The notes under the pieces: generated by a model | Seen by the model: the letters and a program-made list of their open reading frames with translations, nothing else | Databases searched by the model: none | Told to the model about the DNA's origin: nothing | Assembly (NCBI RefSeq): GCF_009933335.1 | Contig: NZ_MAEL01000042.1 | Coordinates: forward strand, 62,001 to 126,000 | Direction: 5' to 3' | Source of the DNA: Candidatus Enterococcus willemsii | GTDB taxonomy: Bacteria > Bacillota > Bacilli > Lactobacillales > Enterococcaceae | DNA: 64,000 nucleotides | Position numbers and translations under genes: made by a program | Shown here: piece after piece, positions 34,005 to 42,471 of the stretch | Numbering within the stretch: the stretch's first letter is position 1 | Layout of the letters: each line of letters begins with the position of its first letter

Positions 34005-34439
34005 TTATTTAACGACTAAAACATTACAAATGGCATGGTTGACAACGAAAGCTGTAGTGGAACCAATTAAAGCTTGTGTTAATGCTCCTTTACCTGTAGA
34101 ACCCATTATAATTAAATCAATGTCATATTCTTCTGGGAGATCAGTGGCGATTTTACGTTTTGGTGAGCCAACTTCAATAATTGTATGAACATTGTGAATA
34201 CCTGCTTCTTTTACATGTGCGGCTTTCTTTTCCATAAAGTCTTTAACAAATGCTTCTTCATCATGAAGTAACTTAGAAAAGGCATACGCACTTGTCGTCA
34301 ATTCAACATCATTAATAATCCAAGCAAGATATACCTCAGAATGATTTCTTTTGGCAATCTCAACGGCTTCTGCAAATGCTTTTTCCGACTGACTAGAACC
34401 ATCCAACGCAATTAACAATTTTTTATAGCTTGCTAACAT
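34005..34439 (-). CDS. Universal stress protein (UspA family)
   Basis: Second UspA-fold protein of the window, 144 residues. LIALDGSSQSEKAFAEAVEIA near the N-terminus and the ATP-binding GSTGKGALTQALIGSTTAFVVNHAICNVLVV at the end (G-2x-G-9x-GS). The start follows AAAAGGAGGCGTTTACA. Single gene between the M23 hydrolase and the SPFH operon. It differs clearly from the UspA at 16.1 kb. Confidence 0.9.
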   Translation of the reverse strand: MLASYKKLLIALDGSSQSEKAFAEAVEIAKRNHSEVYLAWIINDVELTTSAYAFSKLLHDEEAFVKDFMEKKAAHVKEAGIHNVHTIIEVGSPKRKIATDLPEEYDIDLIIMGSTGKGALTQALIGSTTAFVVNHAICNVLVVK

Positions 34440-34630
34440 TGTAAACGCCTCCTTTTCTATATTATAACACTAGAAAAACATTCATGCAAAAAACGTTTCT
34501 TTAGATTTTGCATGAAAGCTACACTTTTGTTTCCGTGAAAAGTAATAAATCCGACTTTTGATGTATGTCTATCTAAATCAAAATAACGTATAATAAGAGA
34601 GAAAACAAAATAGAAAAGAGTAGATGAAAA

Positions 34631-35461
34631 ATGAAGAAAAAAAGTGTGAGTAAGGGTGCATCAAGTGCCATTAAAGTGGGGATAACAGCAATTTTGGTAT
34701 TAATTGTTGCCGTTGTTGGTGGGCTACTATTTTTTGAACGTATCGAGAATGGCTATGTAGGGGTTCGTTATTCAATTAATGGTGGTGTACGTGATGAGAC
34801 TTTAGGACAAGGGATTAAATTTGTCGGATTGGATAAAGTGACACAATATCCGATTCGCTTGCAAACTATTCAAGCAGAGAGTTTATCGATTGCTACATCA
34901 GATGGGAAGAAAACATCGGTAAACATTAAGTATGATTACAAAATTGATCCAACCAAAACGTCAGCAATGTACAAAGAGTTTGGGAATATCACGTCCGAAG
35001 ATATTGAAGAAGGTTGGCTAAAATCAAAATTACAGAAAGAAGCACGTGAAGTGTATTCAAAATACACGATTTTAGAAGTTTTATCTGGCAAATCGTCTGA
35101 AGCAGAAGGAAATCTATTGAAGAATTTTGCAAATGCGGTCGAAACAAAAGGATTTGTAGTAGAAGATGTGACAGTTGGTGTTCCTGAAATTGATCCAGAG
35201 ACGCAAAAATCAATTGACGCCATTGTCTTATCTGGTCAAGAAAATGAAAAAGCCAAGCTAGATGCTGAAACAAAGAAAACCCAAGCCGATGCAAACGCTT
35301 ATGAAATTACCAAACAAGCCGAAGCTGAGGCAGAAGCAAATAAAAAAATTGCGGAATCGGTCACAGAAAATCTTATTAAGTATGAAGAAGCGCAAGCTCG
35401 TAAAGAACATGGATGGGTCACTGTCAATGGTGCCAATGCAATCGTTAAAGATGGTGAGTAA
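34631..35461 (+). CDS. SPFH/prohibitin-domain membrane protein
   Basis: Membrane-anchored SPFH (stomatin/prohibitin/flotillin/HflK) protein. An N-terminal TM (about 17-37) is followed by a prohibitin domain (about 40-210: ENGYVGVRYS, LGQGIKFVGLDKVTQYPIR, SIATSDGKKTSVNIKYDYKID) and a Lys/Glu/Ala coiled coil (about 215-260) typical for oligomerisation into membrane-domain scaffolds. Length 276. The stop overlaps the start of a 46-residue membrane-protein gene (TAATG), so the two are coupled. Function: membrane organisation or protease regulation, by family. Confidence 0.85.
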   Translation: MKKKSVSKGASSAIKVGITAILVLIVAVVGGLLFFERIENGYVGVRYSINGGVRDETLGQGIKFVGLDKVTQYPIRLQTIQAESLSIATSDGKKTSVNIKYDYKIDPTKTSAMYKEFGNITSEDIEEGWLKSKLQKEAREVYSKYTILEVLSGKSSEAEGNLLKNFANAVETKGFVVEDVTVGVPEIDPETQKSIDAIVLSGQENEKAKLDAETKKTQADANAYEITKQAEAEAEANKKIAESVTENLIKYEEAQARKEHGWVTVNGANAIVKDGE

Positions 35462-35601
35462 TGATGATATTTTTTATCATGAAATTTCTATTCGTTGTTG
35501 CGTTGATTGTCCTTGGAGGTTCGCTGATTGTTGCACAGTGGCAAAAAAATAAAGCGAGAAAGCAAGAAGAGTCTAAGGATGATCGCTGGAATGATTTTTA
35601 A
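35461..35601 (+). CDS. 46-residue membrane protein coupled to the SPFH gene
   Basis: A small gene: the ATG at 35461 overlaps the SPFH stop by one base. The product has one TM segment (about 4-25, FLFVVALIVLGGSLIVA) followed by a charged cytoplasmic tail WQKNKARKQEESKDDRWNDF. Transcription ends in a hairpin 12 bases on. Two more ATGs (codons 2 and 7) are possible starts. SPFH proteins often have small membrane partners such as NfeD; this one is not NfeD and I recognise no family. Confidence 0.7.
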   Translation: MMIFFIMKFLFVVALIVLGGSLIVAQWQKNKARKQEESKDDRWNDF

Positions 35602-35612
35602 TTAAGCAAAAA

Positions 35613-35672
35613 TAAAAACTATCCGATGAAATCGAAGAGAAGTTTTCTCTTGGTTGTTCGGATAGTTTTTTT
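35613..35672. terminator. Terminator of the SPFH operon / Cof phosphatase
   Basis: AAAAACTATCCGA pairs with TCGGATAGTTTTT around a long, partly paired (AGAGAAG/CTTCTCTT-like) apex; a run of Ts follows. Confidence 0.8.
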
Positions 35673-35675
35673 GAG

Positions 35676-36446
35676 TTAAATCAAATCAAAATGTTTTAAG
35701 GCATGAACAATGCCACCATCAGTATTTTTTTTCGTAACAAAATCAGCAATATCTTTCAACCCATCAATGGCATTTCCCATGGCAATTTTGTTGTCACAAG
35801 CTTCTAATAGCGCAAAATCGTTATTGCCATCGCCAAAACCAAATGTCGGTATATTTTCTACATCCATTAATTGTTTTAAGTGGGAAACGGCACTGCCTTT
35901 CGATGTTCCTTTGTTGACAATATCGATTGAAAAGGGACCATTTCGATAAAATGTTAATTCCGGAAATTGTTCGTGATAATACGCATCGCCTTCCTGTGAT
36001 AACACAAGGAGCATATTAACGTCTTCTGTTTGATAGCCATTTGGATTAATTTCAGGTAGATGACTATGAATATGAGCGTAGGCGCGAATCGTATTATCAT
36101 CATGTTTGGTTGCCCAATAGGCACCATGATTATAGAAAGAGAGAGCGTGATTATTTTTTTCGGTAGCAGCAATCATTCGCTGGGAAACATCAGTCGTAAT
36201 TTTTTCATTATACACTTCTTCTCCATCTATACGGATAAATGCACCGTTCATCACAATATTAGAAGTAATGCCGGCAGCTTGACGAATCTGTTGAATCTCT
36301 ACTTCAGTTCGCCCCGTTGCGATAATTGGTAAGACATTGTTTTGTTTTAATTGATGCATGGCTTTGGTAATTTCAGGTGTGATTTTTGATTGCCCGTCTA
36401 AAAGCGTGCCATCTAAATCAAAAAAAGCTAGTGCTTGGTAGGTCAT
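35676..36446 (-). CDS. Cof-type HAD phosphatase
   Basis: HAD-superfamily hydrolase, Cof subfamily (type IIB cap), acting on small phosphorylated metabolites such as sugar phosphates or flavin/pyridoxal phosphate. Motif I FFDLDGTLLDG, motif II PIIATGRT, and motif IV FGFGDGNNDFALLE are intact. The frame opens at 36482, but AAAGGAGTCTATTTT precedes the ATG at 36446. 256 residues. Single gene. Confidence 0.9.
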   Translation of the reverse strand: MTYQALAFFDLDGTLLDGQSKITPEITKAMHQLKQNNVLPIIATGRTEVEIQQIRQAAGITSNIVMNGAFIRIDGEEVYNEKITTDVSQRMIAATEKNNHALSFYNHGAYWATKHDDNTIRAYAHIHSHLPEINPNGYQTEDVNMLLVLSQEGDAYYHEQFPELTFYRNGPFSIDIVNKGTSKGSAVSHLKQLMDVENIPTFGFGDGNNDFALLEACDNKIAMGNAIDGLKDIADFVTKKNTDGGIVHALKHFDLI

Positions 36447-36599
36447 AAAATAGACTCCTTTTTCATTCATTTCTTTTATCATAACAAAGAATGAAAAAAA
36501 GCGAAAGGATTCATGAATTAAATGTGAAGCGGTTGGTCAGAAAGATATTTTCGAGTATACTAAGGTTTAGATATAGGAATATTAATAGAGGTGAGAAGA

Positions 36600-37316
36600 A
36601 TGAACATTTTAATGATTGAAGATAATGAGTCAGTTGCAGAAATGATGCAAATGTTTTTTTTAAACGAAGGTTGGGAAGCGACCTTCAAATATGACGGGCA
36701 AGAAGGATTAGATGCTTTTTTAGAAGATGCAAACAAATGGGATATGATTACGCTTGATTTGAATTTACCAGGAATGGATGGCATGATGGTGGCGCGCGAA
36801 ATCCGCAAAGTATCTAGTACTGTGCCGATTATTATGCTAACAGCGCGCGATTCTGAAAGTGATCAAGTGATTGGCTTGGAGATGGGAGCCGATGATTATG
36901 TAACTAAACCATTTAGTCCTCTGACATTAATTGCGCGTATTAAGGCGTTGCATCGCCGCAGTGAACTTGTTGAGAAAGTACCTGCAACTCCGGATAGTGA
37001 TCAAACCTTTGATATTGAAACAGGTCATTTCAAAATGAACACCAAAACTAGAGAAGCTTATTTGAATGGCAAATCAATTGATGGACTAACGCCAAAGGAA
37101 TTTGATTTATTATTTACGTTGGCAAAAAAACCTCGGCAAGTGTTCTCTCGCGAACAATTGTTGGAGTTGGTTTGGGATTACCAGTATTTTGGTGATGAGC
37201 GAACAGTTGATGCACATATAAAAAAATTACGTCAAAAAATTGAAAAAGTAGGGCCACAAGTGATACAAACAGTGTGGGGTGTTGGCTATAAGTTTGACGA
37301 TTCAGGTGTTGCATAA
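36600..37316 (+). CDS. EtaR/LisR-like response regulator
   Basis: OmpR-family regulator, 238 residues. Acidic pair Glu7/Asp8, phospho-site Asp53 (ITLDLNLPGMDG), Lys in YVTKPFSP; winged helix with TPKEFDLLFTLAKKP, VFSREQLLELVWDYQYFGDERTVDAHIKKLRQK, WGVGYKF. It resembles enterococcal EtaR and listerial LisR, which govern acid, heat and cephalosporin tolerance and virulence traits. The ATG at 36600 follows GAGGTGAGAAGA; a GTG at 36591 is within that site. Its stop overlaps the start codon of the kinase gene by one base. Confidence 0.85.
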   Translation: MNILMIEDNESVAEMMQMFFLNEGWEATFKYDGQEGLDAFLEDANKWDMITLDLNLPGMDGMMVAREIRKVSSTVPIIMLTARDSESDQVIGLEMGADDYVTKPFSPLTLIARIKALHRRSELVEKVPATPDSDQTFDIETGHFKMNTKTREAYLNGKSIDGLTPKEFDLLFTLAKKPRQVFSREQLLELVWDYQYFGDERTVDAHIKKLRQKIEKVGPQVIQTVWGVGYKFDDSGVA

Positions 37317-38758
37317 TGCGGTATTTGTACCAACAACTACTTGCCTTTTGGTTAGTGATTGTTATTACGCTATTGACGTTGGGAATTGCGTTTATTCAAA
37401 TGACAAAAACAACCATTGAAGAGAACAACTATAAACAGTTACAAGGTTATGCTAAAGCAGTTGTTGAAGTGATGAGCGTGCGCAATAAGGTCACACCAAG
37501 TTTTGATTTAGAGGTCGACTTAGTCGCTTCATTAACGACTTCTGAGATGATTTTGAACCCGCAAGATGTGAATTTCTTCTTTTTGCGTGCCGATCAAAGT
37601 GTACTTTATCCAACGGAAGCGAATGAGATTATGTTTCCAAGCCAACGTTATTGGAAAAAATTGCAAGACGGCCAACAACAACAATTCACATTTGATCAAA
37701 ATATGTTTGGGCAAAAAGAGGCGACCTCTTATACGATGCTGCCAGTGAATCTAAATAATGCCTTTTATGGTGCATTGGTTGTAACACAACCAGCGCAAAA
37801 CGTGCGTGATACAACGGATGAGTTTACCTTTAATTTAATTAAAGGATTCGCCTTATCGGGGATTATTGCTTTGATTATTAGTTATTTTTATGCGATGTTT
37901 CAGGTACGGCGAATTAATCGCATGAAGATGGCAACTAAAGAAGTCGCCAATGGAAATTTTGATAGTATTTTGCCAGTGCATAATCGTGATGAATTTGATG
38001 AATTGGCTGAGGATTTTAATAAGATGACGATTTCTCTCAAAGAATCACATGAGGAAATTGAACGCCAAGAAGAACGTCGTCGTCAATTTATGGCAGATGC
38101 TTCTCATGAGATGCGCACCCCTTTGACGACTATTAATGGATTATTAGAGGGATTAGAATATAATGCCATCCCCGAAGATCAACGAGAAAATGCAGTTCGT
38201 CTAATGAAAAATGAAACAGAACGGCTAATTCGCTTGGTGAATGAGAATTTAGATTACGAAAAAATTCGTACCAATCAAATTTCAATTGTGGTCAAAAAAT
38301 TTGACGGGACCGAAGCATTGAAAACAATCTTAACACAATTACAGAGCAAAGCAAAAGCTGCCAATAATCAATTGATTTTAACCACGGAAGAGTCGGTCGA
38401 TATTTATGCTGACTATGATCGCTTTGTCCAGATAGTCGTAAATATCATTCAAAATGCGATTCAATTTACTGAAAATGGTGAGATTCGAATTAAGATTGAA
38501 AAAGGATATTTAGAAACGATTGTTGAAATTGCTGATACTGGTATTGGGATGAGTGAAGAACAGTTAAAAAATATTTGGGATCGTTACTACAAAGTAGATC
38601 CTTCGCGGAAGAATCGTAAATTTGGCGAATCTGGTCTAGGACTACCAATTGTGCAGCAACTTGTTCGTTTGCATAAAGGAAAAATTGATGTTCAAAGTGA
38701 ACTTGGCAAAGGGACCACTTTTCGAATTAGTTTTCCAGATACGGAGATTGTGGATTAG
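37316..38758 (+). CDS. EtaS/LisK-like sensor histidine kinase
   Basis: Membrane histidine kinase of 480 residues: TM1 (about 9-29), an extracytoplasmic sensor of about 145 residues, TM2 (about 176-195), HAMP (about 196-250), H-box FMADASHEMRTPLTTI (His264), N box NIIQNAIQFT, G1 IADTGIGM and G2 FGESGLGLPIVQ. Partner of the regulator just upstream. By likeness to LisK/EtaS it would sense envelope stress; the ligand is unknown. Followed by a bidirectional terminator. Confidence 0.87.
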   Translation: MRYLYQQLLAFWLVIVITLLTLGIAFIQMTKTTIEENNYKQLQGYAKAVVEVMSVRNKVTPSFDLEVDLVASLTTSEMILNPQDVNFFFLRADQSVLYPTEANEIMFPSQRYWKKLQDGQQQQFTFDQNMFGQKEATSYTMLPVNLNNAFYGALVVTQPAQNVRDTTDEFTFNLIKGFALSGIIALIISYFYAMFQVRRINRMKMATKEVANGNFDSILPVHNRDEFDELAEDFNKMTISLKESHEEIERQEERRRQFMADASHEMRTPLTTINGLLEGLEYNAIPEDQRENAVRLMKNETERLIRLVNENLDYEKIRTNQISIVVKKFDGTEALKTILTQLQSKAKAANNQLILTTEESVDIYADYDRFVQIVVNIIQNAIQFTENGEIRIKIEKGYLETIVEIADTGIGMSEEQLKNIWDRYYKVDPSRKNRKFGESGLGLPIVQQLVRLHKGKIDVQSELGKGTTFRISFPDTEIVD

Positions 38759-38761
38759 CAT

Positions 38762-38804
38762 AAAAAGCATGGCAACTAAGAAGCTCAGGTGCCATGCTTT
38801 TTTT
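38762..38804. terminator. Bidirectional terminator, kinase / decayed ABC gene
   Basis: AAAAAGCATGGCA pairs with TGCCATGCTTTTT, loop of about 15 bases, T tract on both strands. Confidence 0.88.
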
Positions 38805-39291
38805 ATAAAACAGCATCGATATACGAAGCCTGTTGTAGTTGTTCATCGGTACTAAACAAAAGAATTTTTACTTTTTGAGTATGAGCAATCTTTTGACAAA
38901 AAGGTAGTAGCCATTGAATATCTTGAATTGTGAGATGCTCACAACATTGTTGTAAGAGAATAATTTGTTTTTTTTGTAGAAGTTGGCGGACTAACTGCAA
39001 TTTAATTTTCTCTAAGGAAGTGAGTTGTTCTTTGGTTTTTCTTAGGGTTGTCATTGAAATATCAGCCAATCGTAAATAAATACCGACTTTGGTCAGTTGC
39101 CTTTTTTTGATTCCCAAGAGGACATTTTCTTTTAGCGAAAGAAAAGGCAGTAATTCCCATTCTTCTTGAACATTTCCGATATCTTCAATTGTGTTGACTG
39201 AAGTTAGTTGTAACCTACTTTCAGCAATATTTGGAGTAGACACGAGATAAAAACCAATTGGTAGATTGGTTAATGCGAGTGATTGTTCCAT
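38803..39291 (-). CDS. Degenerate ABC ATPase-like protein without Walker A
   Basis: A 162-residue protein that aligns by eye with the second two-thirds of a MacB/LolD-type ABC ATPase but has lost the catalytic residues. No P-loop (GxxGxGK[ST]) is present in the short N-terminus. EEWELLPFLSLKENVLLG replaces the Q-loop region FQ..LLPxLTxxENVLLG. QLTSLEKIKLQLVRQLL stands where [15 protein letters not shown] is expected. The Walker B is IILLQQ, with both acidic residues replaced, and the switch His is missing in ILLFSTDEQL. It overlaps the end of a short FtsX-like permease gene by 22 bases. The frame is intact, so it may be kept for a non-ATPase role, or be decaying. Confidence 0.7.
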   Translation of the reverse strand: MEQSLALTNLPIGFYLVSTPNIAESRLQLTSVNTIEDIGNVQEEWELLPFLSLKENVLLGIKKRQLTKVGIYLRLADISMTTLRKTKEQLTSLEKIKLQLVRQLLQKKQIILLQQCCEHLTIQDIQWLLPFCQKIAHTQKVKILLFSTDEQLQQASYIDAVL

Positions 39292-40013
39292 TGATGATAC
39301 CTCCTGTATGTGAAAATTGAGCAGATTAGCGTATTAATGATGATTAACAGTAAACCTAGTGTGTATGCAATTCTCCAAAGGCTTGTAAAGAATAAGTGAA
39401 TCCAATCTTGTACGCTTAATTGCATCACGGTAACAAGTCCGGTGTTTGTCGTAGGCACGCGAACCAATAATTTATTCGTAATCGACTGTTCAGTTATTTC
39501 TAATGGCACATGCTCACCAAATAGGTTAAAAAAACCGAGATGGGCATGTAGTAACAAGTTTCCTAACGTATTTTGAAAAATGATAAGAACGAGCGAGAAA
39601 ATTAGTAGAATCAAGCCAAAAGGCAATAAACATTCTGCCAAATTTAATCGTATCCAGCTATTCATTGAACTGCCAGAACGATACCAAGCAACTAGTTCTT
39701 GTTGTTTGCTTTTTTGATAACGAATTGATAAATAAGTAAAGAATAACAGTAACCCTATAAATAAGCTAATAGTCACTTGAGAATACAAATGATCTAACCG
39801 ATTTGTCGGACTTTCAATTTGTCTTAAAATTTGAGGATTATCCAGATAACCGGCTGAGAATAAAAAAGCTTCAGTATGTTGTAAAAGGATGGGTAATGAC
39901 TGTTGGAGACTGTCAAAAAAGAAAAGTAGCAGACTACCTGCAAATAGACTAATTATGTAGATGGTGGTTGCACGCCGATGATATTTTAAGCTAGCATAAG
40001 CAAATTTTAACAT
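39270..40013 (-). CDS. Short FtsX/MacB-like permease
   Basis: Membrane protein of 247 residues with the FtsX-like plan: TM1 (about 16-35), an extracytoplasmic part (about 36-80), then TM2 (about 81-98), TM3 (about 126-148) and TM4 (about 205-232), with LVAWYRSGSSMNSWIRLNLAECLLP matching the conserved cytoplasmic coupling region of the family. Full MacB-type permeases are about 350-400 residues, so the external domain is reduced. Start after GTGAGGGACCTGCT. Operon with the ATPase-like gene lacking catalytic motifs; it lies beside the EtaRS-like system. Confidence 0.65.
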   Translation of the reverse strand: MLKFAYASLKYHRRATTIYIISLFAGSLLLFFFDSLQQSLPILLQHTEAFLFSAGYLDNPQILRQIESPTNRLDHLYSQVTISLFIGLLLFFTYLSIRYQKSKQQELVAWYRSGSSMNSWIRLNLAECLLPFGLILLIFSLVLIIFQNTLGNLLLHAHLGFFNLFGEHVPLEITEQSITNKLLVRVPTTNTGLVTVMQLSVQDWIHLFFTSLWRIAYTLGLLLIIINTLICSIFTYRRYHQWNNHSH

Positions 40014-40084
40014 AGCAGGTCCCTCACTTTCATATTATTTAGTATATAAAAGGAATTTGAAAAAAATATGAATATCTTATAGTA

Positions 40085-40127
40085 AAAAAAAGAAACCCTA
40101 CTTTTTGAACAAAGTAGGGTTTCTTTT
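40085..40127. terminator. Terminator of the LTA synthase gene
   Basis: The stem AGAAACCCTACTTT/AAAGTAGGGTTTCT, loop TTGAAC, is flanked by A and T tracts, usable on both strands. Confidence 0.92.
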
Positions 40128-42329
40128 TTATTCCTCACTATTAGTTGTTTCTTCGGTAATCGTTGGATTGTATTCCTGATACGATTTTGATTGGTACATA
40201 TCAACGGTTGATTGATCGTTATGTTGAGAATAGACGCTTGTTGATTTGTCGCCTAACTCATTTTCCAAGTTTATCAAGCGTTCTTTAATATTTTTGTAGC
40301 TGTAATCATTTGGATCAATTGGTTCCAAGCCACTATTTGTATGGAAACGAAGAAGATCACCATTATTTACTTTATCCGACATTTCTAATTGAGTAGTAGC
40401 TTCTTTTTGTAATTCATCAATTTTTGCTTGCAGCTCTTCAGATGGTTCGGTGATTGGTAGTTTCGTTTCATTGCTATAAAGCGTACCACCATAATACGTA
40501 TATTCTGGTGTCATGAACGAACCATCACGGAACACCGCCATTTGTTGATGGTCTTTAGAGAATAAATCTTGTCCTAACTGAATATAATTAGATGTGTCAA
40601 CTCCTAGTAAGTGAAGCAATGTTGGTACAGCATCAATTTGTGCGCCATATGTGTGGTTAATACCACCATTTTCTTGACCAGGGATATGAATCATGTAAGG
40701 CACACGTTGCATTTGTGCATTGTCATAGTCATTCCAAGTACTGCTAGATTTGCCAACTAATTCTGCTAAATTACGATTACGTCCGTTAGATACACCATAA
40801 TGGTCACCGTATAGGACAATAACTGAATTCTCATACAAACCACTTTCTTTTAAGTAGTTAAAGAATTCTTCTACTGACTTGTCTAAATAATTTGCGGTTG
40901 CAAAGTAGCCATTGATTGTTTCATCTGGTGTGTTTGCCATTGGGAATCCTGCATCATCATTGGTGAATTCAGCATATGGATAATGGTTAGAAACAGCAAT
41001 AAACTTCGCATAAAATGGTTGTTGTAGACGTTCTAAATATTGAGCTGATTGTTGGAAGAATGGTTTATCATGTAAACCATATTGGAATGAATTATCTTCA
41101 TTGACATCATAATAAGAAGCATCGAAGAAATAATCATAACCAAAACGTTTATAAACTTCATTACGATTCCAGAAGTTCCCAGAATTTCCATGGAATACAG
41201 CTGTTGTATAATCTTGTGTTTGTTTCAAAATATCTGGTGCAGCTTCAAAGGTATTTTTACCACCGAATTGAGTAAAGAATGCGCCTTGGTTTAATCCGAA
41301 TAAAGAAGTTTCTAACAGTGTTTCAGCATCACTTGTTTTTCCTGCTTTGACTTGATGGAAAAAGTTGTCAAAACTATACGTACTTTTATCATGATATAAA
41401 CTGTTTACAAATGGCATAACTTCATGTTCAACGCCATTTTCATCTTTTAATTTATAATCAATTAAAAATTGTTGGGTACTTTCTAAATGAATATAGATAA
41501 CATTTTTTCCTTTAGCAATACCAAACATATCATCGTTAGGTGCTGCATAATGTCCTTTAACATAATCTTCGACTTCCTTCATGTCATTCGGACTTGCTTC
41601 CGCACGGACTTGTGTTGTTTTATAGGTTTGAACCGCATCGTAAGCCGTAAAAGCATTAATCCCTAGATATTTTACTAAGTAATCACGTGAAAAAGTTCGT
41701 GTCAACAAACCTGTACGATCGGTTTCTGCTAAAAATAGGTTTCCTGAGAACACCATGATTGCCAAGGTTGATACGGCTAAAGCCATTCTTGCGCGAACTG
41801 GTTTTTCTTCCATCTTAATCGTTTTAGTCATTAACGCAATAGTTAAGAGCACGAAATCAAGGAAATAAAAGACATCAGTTGGGTGGAAAAGTTTCAATGC
41901 ACTTTGTCCTAAACCTTCTGCTACTTTTCCAGCGCCTAGCATCGTGTTAATCGTAATAAAATCGGTAAATTCACGATAGTAAGTGATATTTGCGAACAAG
42001 AGAATCGTCATGATGAGATAAATAATCATCATTGTCGTATACGATAGCTTCTTTCGTCTGACGTATAAGGCAATCGATAGTAGTAACAAAGTTGTTGCAA
42101 TAGGGTTAATGAACAAAATAAAATATTGAATTGGACTTTCAATGCCCAAATTAAATTCTGTCAGATAAGCAGCAATATTTTTTGCCCAAAGCAACACAGT
42201 TAATAAACCAAAGAATCCTAGTCTCGTGTTTAAAAAGTTTGGCATTTTTAAATTTTTCAAAGGAATAATCCCCGCTTTCTCAAAATCTGTATGAAAAATC
42301 ATTTGTTGATTTTCAGTCGTCTTTTTCAT
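40128..42329 (-). CDS. Lipoteichoic acid synthase family protein (LtaS-like)
   Basis: Membrane phosphoglycerol transferase that builds polyglycerolphosphate lipoteichoic acid from phosphatidylglycerol. Five N-terminal TM segments (roughly residues 40-225) precede an extracellular sulfatase-fold domain: VIYIHLEST (metal), the catalytic threonine in VKAGKTSDAE, FHGNSGNFWNR, VLYGDHYGVS and the DxxPTLLHLLG end. A polar C-terminal tail of about 100 residues follows. Start uncertain: the ATG at 42329 lacks a ribosome site and overlaps a possible -10; a TTG at 42260 or ATG at 42245 would give the usual LtaS N-terminus. Enterococci often carry two LtaS paralogues. Confidence 0.88.
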   Translation of the reverse strand: MKKTTENQQMIFHTDFEKAGIIPLKNLKMPNFLNTRLGFFGLLTVLLWAKNIAAYLTEFNLGIESPIQYFILFINPIATTLLLLSIALYVRRKKLSYTTMMIIYLIMTILLFANITYYREFTDFITINTMLGAGKVAEGLGQSALKLFHPTDVFYFLDFVLLTIALMTKTIKMEEKPVRARMALAVSTLAIMVFSGNLFLAETDRTGLLTRTFSRDYLVKYLGINAFTAYDAVQTYKTTQVRAEASPNDMKEVEDYVKGHYAAPNDDMFGIAKGKNVIYIHLESTQQFLIDYKLKDENGVEHEVMPFVNSLYHDKSTYSFDNFFHQVKAGKTSDAETLLETSLFGLNQGAFFTQFGGKNTFEAAPDILKQTQDYTTAVFHGNSGNFWNRNEVYKRFGYDYFFDASYYDVNEDNSFQYGLHDKPFFQQSAQYLERLQQPFYAKFIAVSNHYPYAEFTNDDAGFPMANTPDETINGYFATANYLDKSVEEFFNYLKESGLYENSVIVLYGDHYGVSNGRNRNLAELVGKSSSTWNDYDNAQMQRVPYMIHIPGQENGGINHTYGAQIDAVPTLLHLLGVDTSNYIQLGQDLFSKDHQQMAVFRDGSFMTPEYTYYGGTLYSNETKLPITEPSEELQAKIDELQKEATTQLEMSDKVNNGDLLRFHTNSGLEPIDPNDYSYKNIKERLINLENELGDKSTSVYSQHNDQSTVDMYQSKSYQEYNPTITEETTNSEE

Positions 42330-42431
42330 TTTACTAAAGGAGAGCAAAGCATGTCAATGAAATAAAGAGAAAGCCTTTTAAATTAAATATTTCTTTACCA
42401 TTCATCTATGGCAGACAAAGAAAATTCTTTT

Positions 42432-42440
42432 TGTTATACT
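42432..42440 (+). promoter_or_regulatory. Extended -10 promoter of the rlmI-like gene
   Basis: TGT-TATACT, 32 bases upstream of the start codon; no clear -35. Confidence 0.5.
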
Positions 42441-42471
42441 ACAATTAATGAGAACAAAGCAGGTGTAAGAG

